A DNA stretch of 36,612 bases. Origin: JAWXUC01 sp044432975 (GTDB lineage: Bacteria; Pseudomonadota; Alphaproteobacteria; RF32; CAG-239). The notes under the pieces are model-generated. The model did no database searches. It had not been told where the DNA came from and worked only from the letters and a program-made list of their open reading frames with translations. The stretch's first letter is position 1, and each line of letters opens with the position of its first letter. Positions 23,010 through 30,213 of this stretch are shown here, in pieces. Made by a program: the position numbers and the translations under genes. The stretch is taken from contig JAWXUC010000012.1 in NCBI GenBank assembly GCA_044432975.1, forward strand, positions 1 to 36,612, read 5' to 3'.

Positions 23010-23833
23010 AAAAAGAAGATTATGACTTTTTAGCGAACTTGGTTGAAAAAAGAAATGGCTGGGAGTTTTTTCCTGAATATTTTTATGTGTTAGATAAAAA
23101 AGTTTCGGCGTTTGTTCGTGAAAATGGTTATATTAACGTTGATGCTTTGATGGTTGATATTAGGGCTGGAAATAAGCTTTTGATTGAGCGGTTGAGTGAA
23201 GAGTTGGCTTATAATGATACTTCTTTTTTTAGAGATTATGATGTTTTTAAAAGATTTTCAGAACTTGTTCTTCCTAATATTAAAGAAAAATATAGTGCTG
23301 CTAAAAAACTTTCTGTTTGGAGTTGTGGCTGTTCTACAGGGCAGGAGGTTTATTCTGTTTTAATAGCATTAAAAAAAACTGGTTTTTTAGGTGAGTGGAG
23401 TGTTAATTTAATCGGGACAGATTTTTCTTCTAAAGCCGTTTCTTTTGCATCAAAAGGCTTTTATAGTTATTATGATGTTCAGAATGGTAATAATATTAGA
23501 ACGATTGTTGATAATTTTAATCAAACAGAGACTGGATGGGTGATTAAGCCAGAGATTGCTCAATATGTAGAATTTAGAAAATATAATCTTTTAGAAATTC
23601 CTCTTTTTAATAATAAGTTTGATATTGTTTTTTGTCGTAACACTATAAAATATTTTACAATGGAAAATCAATCTAAGATTATTGAGAATATTCATTCTAC
23701 TCAACCTGCTGGTGGTTTGTTTTATTCTGGTCTTAATGAAAAAATTCATGGTTTAGAAGAATTTTATGAAAAAGTTTCAGGCTTTGAATGTTTGTATCAG
23801 GCTAAGAGCTTAAATAATAAAAAAGCGAGATAA
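23006..23833 (+). CDS. CheR-type glutamate methyltransferase
   Basis: A 275-residue SAM-dependent methyltransferase of the CheR family, which methylates chemoreceptor glutamates. The N-terminal helical domain is present (residues about 1-75) and leads to NDTSFFRDYDVF, the family NETxFFRD motif. SAM-binding motifs follow: VWSCGCSTGQEVYS (family GCSTGEExYS, with Glu replaced by Gln), LIGTDFSSKAVSFASKGFYS and IVFCRNTIKYF. The replaced acid is near the SAM site, so activity may be changed. ATGA overlap with cheY shows tight coupling. No cheA, cheW, cheB or receptor gene is visible in the window. The last codons form part of the terminator stem. Confidence 0.88.
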   Translation: MKKEDYDFLANLVEKRNGWEFFPEYFYVLDKKVSAFVRENGYINVDALMVDIRAGNKLLIERLSEELAYNDTSFFRDYDVFKRFSELVLPNIKEKYSAAKKLSVWSCGCSTGQEVYSVLIALKKTGFLGEWSVNLIGTDFSSKAVSFASKGFYSYYDVQNGNNIRTIVDNFNQTETGWVIKPEIAQYVEFRKYNLLEIPLFNNKFDIVFCRNTIKYFTMENQSKIIENIHSTQPAGGLFYSGLNEKIHGLEEFYEKVSGFECLYQAKSLNNKKAR

Positions 23834-23846
23834 ATCTCGCTTTTTT
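23818..23846. terminator. Bidirectional terminator overlapping the cheR stop codon
   Basis: AAAAGCGAGA (23821-23830) pairs with TCTCGCTTTT (23835-23844). The TAAA loop includes the cheR stop codon. A and T runs allow use from both cheR and the convergent fabI. Confidence 0.9.
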
Positions 23847-23860
23847 ATTAATGATTGGTT

Positions 23861-24676
23861 TTATTCTGAAAGCATTTCTGCAGTTTTTTTAGCATTTTCT
23901 AATGCTAACATACCTGTGATATGATAACCTGCATCAACGTGAAGAACTTCACCTGTAATGCCTGTTCCAAAGTTGCATAATAAACCTAATGTTGCGTATC
24001 CAACTTCTTCTTGGGTAACGTTTCTGCGTAATGGTGCGTTAAGTTCATTCCAGTGAAGAATTTTTCTAAAATCACCAATACCAGAAGCCGCTAAAGTTTT
24101 GATTGGACCAGCAGAGATGCCATTTACTCTAACGTTCATAGGGCCAAAATCTATTGCAGCATATCTAACAGATGCTTCTAAAGCAGCTTTTGCAACACCC
24201 ATAATGTTGTAGTTTGGTAATGTTCTTTCTGAACCTAAATATGTTAATGTAACAATAGATCCGCCCTCGTTCATAATAGGAGCTGCGAATTTGCAAGCTT
24301 CAATAAATGAATAACAAGAGATGTGCATTGTTGTTAAAAAGTTTGGTAAAGAAGTGTCTATTGTTTTGCCTTTAAGTTCATTTTTATCAGAGAACCCAAT
24401 TGCGTGAACTAAAAAGTCAATTTTGCCAAATTTTTGTTCTAATTCTTTAAAGCAAGCTTCAACAGAAGCAGAATCAGAAACGTCGCATTTAATTAAGTGT
24501 GCATCATTTAATTGATCAGCCAAAGGTTTTACTCTTTTTTCTAAAGCTTCTCCTTGGTATGAAATTGCAATGCTTGCGCCGTGTTCATTAAGAGCTTGAG
24601 CGATGCCCCAAGCGATTGATTTGTCGTTAGCAAGACCCATAATAAGTCCTTTTTTTCCTTGCATTAACGGTTGCAT
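23861..24676 (-). CDS. fabI: Enoyl-[acyl-carrier-protein] reductase (FabI)
   Basis: A 271-residue NADH-dependent short-chain dehydrogenase that catalyses the last reduction of each fatty-acid elongation cycle. The N-terminal GKKGLIMGLANDKSIAWGIA is the FabI nucleotide-binding start. LVHAIGFSDKNELKG is the next conserved segment. The catalytic Tyr and Lys lie in LPNYNIMGVAKAALEASVRY (the Y-x6-K pattern of FabI), followed by VNGISAGPIKTLAASGI. The C-terminal VLHVDAGYHITGM is typical. An AGGAG ribosome binding site precedes ATG at 24676. Length matches the family. Alphaproteobacteria often have two FabI copies. This one shows every active-site residue. Confidence 0.96.
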   Translation of the reverse strand: MQPLMQGKKGLIMGLANDKSIAWGIAQALNEHGASIAISYQGEALEKRVKPLADQLNDAHLIKCDVSDSASVEACFKELEQKFGKIDFLVHAIGFSDKNELKGKTIDTSLPNFLTTMHISCYSFIEACKFAAPIMNEGGSIVTLTYLGSERTLPNYNIMGVAKAALEASVRYAAIDFGPMNVRVNGISAGPIKTLAASGIGDFRKILHWNELNAPLRRNVTQEEVGYATLGLLCNFGTGITGEVLHVDAGYHITGMLALENAKKTAEMLSE

Positions 24677-24767
24677 ATAAAAACTCCTTTACATTAATTT
24701 ATTGTCATTTAATATATAAAAAAAACAATTAAGTCAATATATTAAATCAAGTGATTGGAAAATTTTT

Positions 24768-25643
24768 ATGTTAAAACAAAAAATAAAAGAATATTCTCAT
24801 TATCTTAAGGAATTTTCATCTTTTTTAATTAAGAGAATTAAGAGTGATGCAATATTTAGGGTTTCTTCTGCTCTTAGTTATACTTCTTTATTAGCAATTG
24901 TGCCGCTTTTATCAATTGTATTGGCGATATTTTCGGCTTTTCCTATTTTTAATGAATTTCGTTTGATGGCAGAAAGTTTTATTTTGAAAAATATGCTTCC
25001 GAATACTGCAGAAGATATTACCTCTTATATAACTACATTTATTTCTGCTTCTGCAAAATTGACGGCTATTGGAATCGGTAGTATTGTGGTGGTGGCAATT
25101 TTAATGCTGTCTACTATTGAAAATTCTTTTAATTTTATTTTTAAGGCATATAAACCAAGAAGAATTACAACTAAAATTACACTTTATTGGACATTTTTAA
25201 CTTTAGGTCCTTTGCTTTTGGGGGTTATTTTTTCTTTGCGAGGTTATTTGGCATGGAATCCTGATGCGGTGGTAAATAAAGTTATTCCGACATTGGTTAC
25301 TTATGCTGCTCTTTTGTTAATGTATTTGTTTGTGCCAAATAAAAAGATTAAGGTTAGGCATGCTTTGATAGGTGCTTTTGTGGCTGTTGTATTATTTGCT
25401 GTTTTGCGTTTTGCGTTTGGATTTTTTATGGCATCTGCTGGTACTTATAAAACTCTTTATGGAGCTTTGGCGGTTATTCCTATATTTTTAATATGGATGT
25501 ATTTGTCTTGGTCTGTTGTTATTTTTGGCGCTATTGTTACATCTTCGGTAAATGATTTTGTTTATGATAAAAAACATCTTGACAATAGAACAAACTTAGA
25601 ACATAATACGATTAATGAAAAAACTAATAGAAGGAAAAAATAA
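24768..25643 (+). CDS. YihY/BrkB family inner-membrane protein
   Basis: A 291-residue protein with about six membrane helices. It has the family start FRVSSALSYTSLLAIVPLLS followed by a hydrophobic run, and the central ENSFNFIFKAYKPRR segment. Further helices lie around residues 130-155, 175-192, 203-225 and 235-262 (VIPIFLIWMYLSWSVVIFGA). The highly charged C-terminus (LDNRTNLEHNTINEKTNRRKK) is cytoplasmic. The family was once named as ribonuclease BN by mistake; its true role is unclear, and transport or envelope functions have been suggested. Its stop overlaps the recA start (TAATG), so recA is cotranscribed or translationally coupled with it, which is unusual for recA. Confidence 0.9.
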   Translation: MLKQKIKEYSHYLKEFSSFLIKRIKSDAIFRVSSALSYTSLLAIVPLLSIVLAIFSAFPIFNEFRLMAESFILKNMLPNTAEDITSYITTFISASAKLTAIGIGSIVVVAILMLSTIENSFNFIFKAYKPRRITTKITLYWTFLTLGPLLLGVIFSLRGYLAWNPDAVVNKVIPTLVTYAALLLMYLFVPNKKIKVRHALIGAFVAVVLFAVLRFAFGFFMASAGTYKTLYGALAVIPIFLIWMYLSWSVVIFGAIVTSSVNDFVYDKKHLDNRTNLEHNTINEKTNRRKK

Positions 25644-26665
25644 TGGATAAAGATAAAGCGTTAGACGCAGCTCTCTCTCAAATTGAACGCGCATTTGGTA
25701 AAGGTTCTATCATGCGTTTGGGGCAAAATACAAACATTGATATTGAGGCTATTTCTACAGGTTCTTTGGGAATCGATATGGCGCTTGGAATTGGTGGGAT
25801 GCCAAAAGGAAGAATCGTAGAGATTTATGGTCCTGAAAGTTCTGGTAAAACAACTTTAGCTTTAAGCCTTATTGCTCAGGCACAAAAAAAAGGTGGAACA
25901 TGTGCTTTTATTGATGCTGAACATGCTCTTGATCCTTCTTATGCTAAAAAAATTGGTGTAAATATAGATGATTTATTAATTTCGCAACCAGATGCTGGTG
26001 AGCAAGCTTTAGAGATTGCTGATACTTTGGTTCGTTCTGGCGCTATTGATGTTTTGATTGTTGACTCTGTTGCTGCGTTAGTCCCTAAAGCGGAGCTTGA
26101 AGGTGAAATGGGTGATAGCCATATGGGCTTGCAAGCAAGATTGATGAGTCAGGCTTTGAGAAAATTAACATCTACAGTTTCTCGTTCTAATACTTTAATT
26201 ATTTTCATCAATCAAATAAGAATGAAAATTGGTGTGATGTTTGGTAGTCCAGAAACTACTACAGGTGGTAATGCTTTGAAGTTTTATGCTTCTGTTAGAA
26301 TCGATATTAGACGTGTTGGTCAAATTAAAGATAAGGAAGATGTTGTTGGCTCTCAAACTAGGGTTAAGATTGTTAAGAATAAAGTTGCTCCTCCATTTAA
26401 GGTTGTTGATTTTGATATTATGTATGGCGAAGGAATTTCTAAAACAGGTGAGCTTATTGACTTGGGTGTTAAAGCAGGAATCGTTGAGAAGGCAGGTGCA
26501 TGGTTTTCTTATAATGGTGAAAAACTTGGTCAAGGTCGTGAAAATGCAAAGACTTTCTTGAAAGAAAATCAAGTTGTCGCAGATGAGATTGAAGCAAAAA
26601 TCAGAGGCGAAGCAACAGCTTTAAGTCATGAACTTGATGGCGGGCCAATGGTTGACGAGGAATAA
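25643..26665 (+). CDS. recA: Recombinase RecA
   Basis: A 340-residue protein of normal length. It forms ATP-dependent filaments on single-stranded DNA for strand exchange and for triggering LexA cleavage. Walker A GPESSGKTTLAL lies at residues about 64-75. Walker B lies in VLIVDSVAALVPKAELEGEM. The L2 loop region FGSPETTTGGNALKFYASVR, IFINQIRMKIGVMFGSPETT and the conserved FIDAEHALDP are all present. The start ATG overlaps the upstream stop (TAATG), with AAGGA upstream. I see no obvious LexA box directly before the gene, though promoters inside the upstream gene cannot be excluded. Confidence 0.98.
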   Translation: MDKDKALDAALSQIERAFGKGSIMRLGQNTNIDIEAISTGSLGIDMALGIGGMPKGRIVEIYGPESSGKTTLALSLIAQAQKKGGTCAFIDAEHALDPSYAKKIGVNIDDLLISQPDAGEQALEIADTLVRSGAIDVLIVDSVAALVPKAELEGEMGDSHMGLQARLMSQALRKLTSTVSRSNTLIIFINQIRMKIGVMFGSPETTTGGNALKFYASVRIDIRRVGQIKDKEDVVGSQTRVKIVKNKVAPPFKVVDFDIMYGEGISKTGELIDLGVKAGIVEKAGAWFSYNGEKLGQGRENAKTFLKENQVVADEIEAKIRGEATALSHELDGGPMVDEE

Positions 26666-26669
26666 TAAT

Positions 26670-26691
26670 AAAGCCCCAATAGGGGCTTTAT
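26670..26691 (+). terminator. recA terminator
   Basis: AAAGCCCC (26670-26677) pairs perfectly with GGGGCTTT (26682-26689) around AATA, four bases past the recA stop. The following T-run is poor. The last bases overlap the left terminal repeat of the element at 26689-27008. Confidence 0.75.
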
Positions 26692-27008
26692 AGCTAAATG
26701 ACTATATATTGATTGCCATTTTCCATTTGTAAGGGTTTAAAATTTCAAATTTTTTCTTTATTATCTCATTGATAACTGCAGAAAAAACTTAAAACTTTAT
26801 CCTCCTTAAAAAAGAAAAATCATCAATCAATACATAGACCGTTTTACGAAAAGATATAATCTCTTTGCTCGTCTTTTGCTTTTTGTTCTTTATTTTTATT
26901 TATAAACTGTAGTCCACTACACTTCATAAATAAAAATAAATTCAAAAAACAAAATCCTTCACAGGTATATTCTATCTTTTCGTAAAATGGTCTAATCATT
27001 TAGCTATA
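26689..27008. repeat. 320-bp non-coding element with 13-bp terminal inverted repeats
   Basis: TATAGCTAAATGA (26689-26701) is perfectly inverted as TCATTTAGCTATA (26996-27008). The inside has no credible reading frame and includes a 160 bp imperfect hairpin at 26835-26994. The layout fits a miniature inverted-repeat element (MITE) or a structured RNA gene. No target-site duplication is certain, because TA-rich sequence surrounds the ends. No transposase is present in the window. Confidence 0.65.
26835..26994. repeat. Long imperfect hairpin inside the element
   Basis: TAGACCGTTTTACGAAAAGA (26835 on) is inverted near 26975-26994 with one mismatch. The inner arms TTATTTTTATTTAT (26891-26904) and ATAAATAAAAATAA (26927-26940) are perfect. 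The apex TGTAGTCCACTACA (26909-26922) is palindromic. Between these blocks the arms match loosely (TTTTGTT with AACAAAA), so the whole 160 bp can fold into one long rod. Confidence 0.75.
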
Positions 27009-27080
27009 AGAAAGAAATAGGTGTTTTTTTGCACTATTTACCGTAGAATGGGTTTGCTCTTTTGTGAGGTGCTGAGTAAA

Positions 27081-27104
27081 GGCGGGAGCAAGCCCCCGCC
27101 CTAC
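27081..27104 (-). repeat. Family B palindromic repeat, reverse copy
   Basis: On the minus strand it reads GTAGGGCGGGGGCTTGCTCC then CGCC. The GTAGGG lead is shared with 7059 and 7148. The stem GGCGGGAGC/GCCCCCGCC is different in sequence but still pairs, with one mismatch. Confidence 0.7.
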
Positions 27105-27173
27105 AAAAAAATAATTGCAACCTATTGTTGTTAATAAATAATCAGTAAAAATCCAAACTTCATGTTAGTTAGT

Positions 27174-27983
27174 TTATTCTACAAATGTTAAATAAACGTA
27201 TTTACTTAATTCTGATGGGTTTTCTATTTTTATATTAAAAGGTATTCTTTCTTGAGCGCTTAAAGCTTCTTTGTTGGCTACTCCTTCTTGTAAAAGAAGG
27301 ATGTTTCCTTTTTCATCTAATAAATTTAATATTATAGTAGGTATTTTTATGTTTTTTTGAGTTTTGTTTCTTATGTAGCCTTTAACTTCCATATAATTTT
27401 TAGAATCTTTTTCTATATTTTCTTTTTTTACATTTAAAAATTCTAAACCTTCTCCATTTACTGTTGATTTTACTCCTAAAGAGTTATAAATGATTTCTGT
27501 AAAAGGAATTGCTCTTGTTATTTCAAATCTAAAAAAGTTTAATAGAAGTATTATAATAATTATACTTACTATAGAATATATAATTTTGTTTTTATTTGTT
27601 GTCCAACCTATTATTTCTTTTAAGCTTTGTTTTTCTTTTTTATCATTTTTTTCATTTTTGCAGATGTCTAAGCTTGAATTTATTCTTGCGAATATTTCTG
27701 CAGTGTTTGATATGTCTTGTTTTATGGTTTCTTCTTCGGTATTATCTTCTTTGGGCTTTTCAATATTATTGTTTTTTTCTTCAATGTTTGTTACTTGAGA
27801 AGATTCTTTTGCCGCTTCTTCTTTTTTTGTTGTGGCTTGTACAATAATATCATCTGAATTGTTTTTGTGAAATTCAAATATTTGTTTGCACTTTGCACAA
27901 CGAAGTTTTTTTATTTTCGTGCTTATTTGGGTGTCGTCAATTTCATAGCTTGTTTGGCAATAAAAACACTTTATTTGGGTCAT
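27174..27983 (-). CDS. Zinc-ribbon (MJ0042-type) membrane protein with DUF3426-like domain
   Basis: A 269-residue protein. The N-terminal zinc ribbon has Cys6/Cys9 (IKCFYCQTSY) and Cys29/Cys32 (LRCAKCKQIFEF). A charged Glu/Lys linker follows (residues about 45-120). One membrane helix is at about 134-152 (IIYSIVSIIIIILLLNFF). The C-terminal 100 residues (MEVKGYIRNKTQKNIKIPTI, ILNLLDEKGNILL, SAQERIPFNIKIENP) form the DUF3426 beta-sandwich pattern. Many alphaproteobacteria carry such a protein. The ribbon faces the cytoplasm and the sandwich the periplasm. The start is ATG at 27983, overlapping the upstream stop (ATGA). An earlier in-frame ATG at 27995 is possible. Confidence 0.85.
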   Translation of the reverse strand: MTQIKCFYCQTSYEIDDTQISTKIKKLRCAKCKQIFEFHKNNSDDIIVQATTKKEEAAKESSQVTNIEEKNNNIEKPKEDNTEEETIKQDISNTAEIFARINSSLDICKNEKNDKKEKQSLKEIIGWTTNKNKIIYSIVSIIIIILLLNFFRFEITRAIPFTEIIYNSLGVKSTVNGEGLEFLNVKKENIEKDSKNYMEVKGYIRNKTQKNIKIPTIILNLLDEKGNILLLQEGVANKEALSAQERIPFNIKIENPSELSKYVYLTFVE

Positions 27984-28684
27984 TTTTTTAACCATCTAAT
28001 TGTTGAGGCACAATCTTCTTGACTCATTCCTTTAGATCTGCAACGATTTATTTCTATATTAGGTACAGAGCTCATAGAATAGCACCCTTCACCCATTAAT
28101 GTATACTCTATATATGTAGATTGGTTTGGTATAACATTTTGGAAACTTAATGAGGTTCTTATTTCTGGCCATGTTAAGCGTAGGTCTAAGGCGTTTAAAT
28201 TTTCTTCAAAATTTGTTAATATAACAAATCTCATTGAGCAGTTTGTTGCAAAAGAACCTAATTTTATCATTCTGAAATTGTCCATTGATAAGAATGCTAC
28301 ATAAGGATTTTTGTCTGCTTCTTTTTCTTCTTCAGATGAATAAATTCTTTCTATAGTTGCATCACCTTTTTTTACTTCTTTTTCTTCCTTAGGTTTTTCA
28401 TCTTCTGTTGGCATAAAAAAGTCTTTTGATAGATCATTGTTGAAAATATCTTCAGTTGTTAAATCGTCTTGTATGTCATTTTCTTGTTTTGTATTTGCTT
28501 CTAAGTTTTTAAAGGCTGCTTCTTCTTGAGGAGTTGTTACATCTTCTATAAAGTTTTCTTCTTGATAAAGAACATCTTCTTGAGGATTGTCTGAAAAAGA
28601 ATAATCATCAAGTGTTTGTGCAAAAGCAGGAGCTGTTGCTATGAGTGTTGTGATAAGAATAGCTTTTATTTTGTTAAATTGCAT
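27980..28684 (-). CDS. Exported protein, paralogue-like partner of the gene at 28674
   Basis: A 234-residue protein with signal peptide MQFNKIKAILITTLIATAPA, cleaved before QTLDDY. Residues about 25-125 are strongly acidic and low in complexity. The C-terminal 100 residues form a Cys-containing domain: SFATNCSMRFVILTNFEENL, LDLRLTWPE, STYIEYTLMGEGCYSMS, INRCRSKGMSQEDCAS. The same order of N-C-x-M strand, L-x-L-x-W strand, late Cys-Tyr or Cys-Phe, and a closing C...C pair occurs in the next gene upstream. The four cysteines suggest disulfides in the periplasm. It overlaps its neighbours on both sides, so the three genes form one operon with 27174-27983. Function unknown. Confidence 0.75.
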   Translation of the reverse strand: MQFNKIKAILITTLIATAPAFAQTLDDYSFSDNPQEDVLYQEENFIEDVTTPQEEAAFKNLEANTKQENDIQDDLTTEDIFNNDLSKDFFMPTEDEKPKEEKEVKKGDATIERIYSSEEEKEADKNPYVAFLSMDNFRMIKLGSFATNCSMRFVILTNFEENLNALDLRLTWPEIRTSLSFQNVIPNQSTYIEYTLMGEGCYSMSSVPNIEINRCRSKGMSQEDCASTIRWLKK

Positions 28685-29384
28685 TTACAGTGTTCTCTAA
28701 TTTTGATATAGCTTCTTTGCTTTGGGTGTATAGGTTGTTTATTTCATCTATTTCTTTTTGGATTTTATTTTCTTTTTCTTGCTCTAAAACATCATAGTTT
28801 TTGTCGCTAAACTCTGTGTAATAATTTCCATCATTAGAATCAATTAAGAAAAAAGAATCTTTACAAGTGCTAGCGCTACCTCTGCCTTTTTCGTTACCAC
28901 TCTTTATAGATGAAAAATTACAAGAGTTTATTTGATAAGATGCTTTGTTTATTAGTAAGAAACATTTATTTGTTGAGATTTCTAGTCTTTTTAAAATTTG
29001 TTTTTTAGCAGGTACTGGAGGTAAAGATACAGTGGTATTTATGGTTGGATAATCAAATTGTTCTGTTTTTGAAGATCCTCTAGAGAAAACGTTTTTTGAA
29101 GGTTGCTTTTTTTCTTTTTCTATTTTTTGTTCAACAGTAGTATCTTTCCAATGAAGAGATAAGCCGATGTTTGATAAATCTTTTTCTGTGCGGTTGTACA
29201 TGGTTATGTCATATCCACAAGCAACTGTAACATCTTCTTTATTTTTGATTGGTTTGATGTTTGAAATTTTAAATAAAACTGTGCCTACTTCTGTGTTGTT
29301 TTCTTCTGCTTGTTCTGCTGGGGTTGCGTTTTGTGCAGAAACATTAAATGTAATAATAGAAAGCAAAAATATTAATTTTTTCAT
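28674..29384 (-). CDS. Exported protein, function unknown, first gene of a three-gene operon
   Basis: A 236-residue protein with signal peptide MKKLIFLLSIITFNVSA, cleaved before QNATPA. The middle domain (VACGYDITMYNRTEKDLSNI, GLSLHWKDT, then ISTNKCFLLINKASYQINSC) resembles the domain of the downstream protein. A C-terminal helix (residues about 195-236, EKENKIQKEIDEINNLYTQS and on) is likely a coiled coil. Cysteines occur in pairs. The coding end overlaps the next gene by 11 bases. Upstream, only a weak AAGGG-like ribosome binding site is seen. The pair may be periplasmic binding partners of the membrane DUF3426 protein, which is inference from gene order. Confidence 0.75.
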   Translation of the reverse strand: MKKLIFLLSIITFNVSAQNATPAEQAEENNTEVGTVLFKISNIKPIKNKEDVTVACGYDITMYNRTEKDLSNIGLSLHWKDTTVEQKIEKEKKQPSKNVFSRGSSKTEQFDYPTINTTVSLPPVPAKKQILKRLEISTNKCFLLINKASYQINSCNFSSIKSGNEKGRGSASTCKDSFFLIDSNDGNYYTEFSDKNYDVLEQEKENKIQKEIDEINNLYTQSKEAISKLENTVNAI

Positions 29385-29463
29385 GACATACCCTTTTGTG
29401 ATAAAAATTTATTTATTAATAGAATAATCTTAAAATTATTAAAAATAAATAAAAAAGATTGTT

Positions 29464-30153
29464 TTAATCACATTTTATTAAGAAATCCCATAATTTGGCT
29501 TTTTGAATAGGGTTGAACATCATGTAATTTATGGATAAACTAGGGATAATTTCTATATTTGTCCCTGTTGTTGTTTGATAAATGATTTTATTTTCTCTTA
29601 ATTGATTTATTGTTTTTTTTGTTTTGCTTAAAATTTGAGCAGGTTCAATTCCAAAGACAAATATTTTTTTTGGACTTATAAGGCTTATTTGTTTTTCTAA
29701 GAAAGGCCAGCAGGTATCTGCTTCTAATTGTGTTGGGGCTCTGTTTCCTGGAGGGCGCCAAGGAAGAAGAGGGCTGAAGAAGCATTCGTTTTCTTGTATC
29801 TTGAGGGCTTTTAGAAAGTTTTTTATAAATTCTCCAGATTTTCCTGATAATATCTTTCCGCTTCTTTCATCATCATCTCCTGGGGCGTCTATTATTATCA
29901 TGTATTGTGCAGATTGATTGCCTGTTCCTAATATTGTGTGGCTTGATGTTTGTTTTAGTGCGCAGTTATTAAACTCTTTGATTGATTTTAATAGTTCATC
30001 GATATTTTGAGCTTTTAAGGATATTTGTTTGGCGCTTTCTATACTATCTACACCTGTGTTGTTTGTTTTTTTTAGACCAAACGGGGTATCTGAGGTAATA
30101 TCTGTTATTCCACTTAAAATATAAAAATCTAAAATTTCTTTTGCATTTTTCAT
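29464..30153 (-). CDS. Uracil-DNA glycosylase family 4-like protein with altered motifs
   Basis: A 229-residue protein homologous to family 4 (DUF-like, alphaproteobacterial) uracil-DNA glycosylases. Recognisable parts are FNNCALKQTSSHTILGTGN (single Cys where iron-sulfur types have more), IDAPGDDDERSGKILSGKSG (motif A, usually GEAPGxxED), FFSPLLPWRPPGNRAPTQLE and CWPFLEKQI. Motif B, usually HPxYLL, reads SINYMM (nucleotides near 29520), so the conserved His is missing. Together with the change of Glu to Asp in motif A, the glycosylase may be weak or inactive. The gene is alone on the minus strand, and divergent from the TPR lipoprotein gene. No convincing terminator follows. Confidence 0.82.
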   Translation of the reverse strand: MKNAKEILDFYILSGITDITSDTPFGLKKTNNTGVDSIESAKQISLKAQNIDELLKSIKEFNNCALKQTSSHTILGTGNQSAQYMIIIDAPGDDDERSGKILSGKSGEFIKNFLKALKIQENECFFSPLLPWRPPGNRAPTQLEADTCWPFLEKQISLISPKKIFVFGIEPAQILSKTKKTINQLRENKIIYQTTTGTNIEIIPSLSINYMMFNPIQKAKLWDFLIKCD

Positions 30154-30213
30154 AAAAATACTTTACAAGACCTGTAAGGTTTAGTCAATAAAAATCTAGT
30201 TAATGAGGTGTTT

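Larger units (their letters stand above)
26694..27173. other. Intergenic region downstream of recA without a gene
   Basis: About 480 bases containing the inverted-repeat element, one family B palindrome, and otherwise AT-rich sequence. No reading frame with a ribosome binding site was found on either strand. Confidence 0.75.

Noticed and set aside
26195..26572. Minus-strand open frame of 125 codons inside recA
   Set aside because: It is antisense to recA, without start signal or motif.
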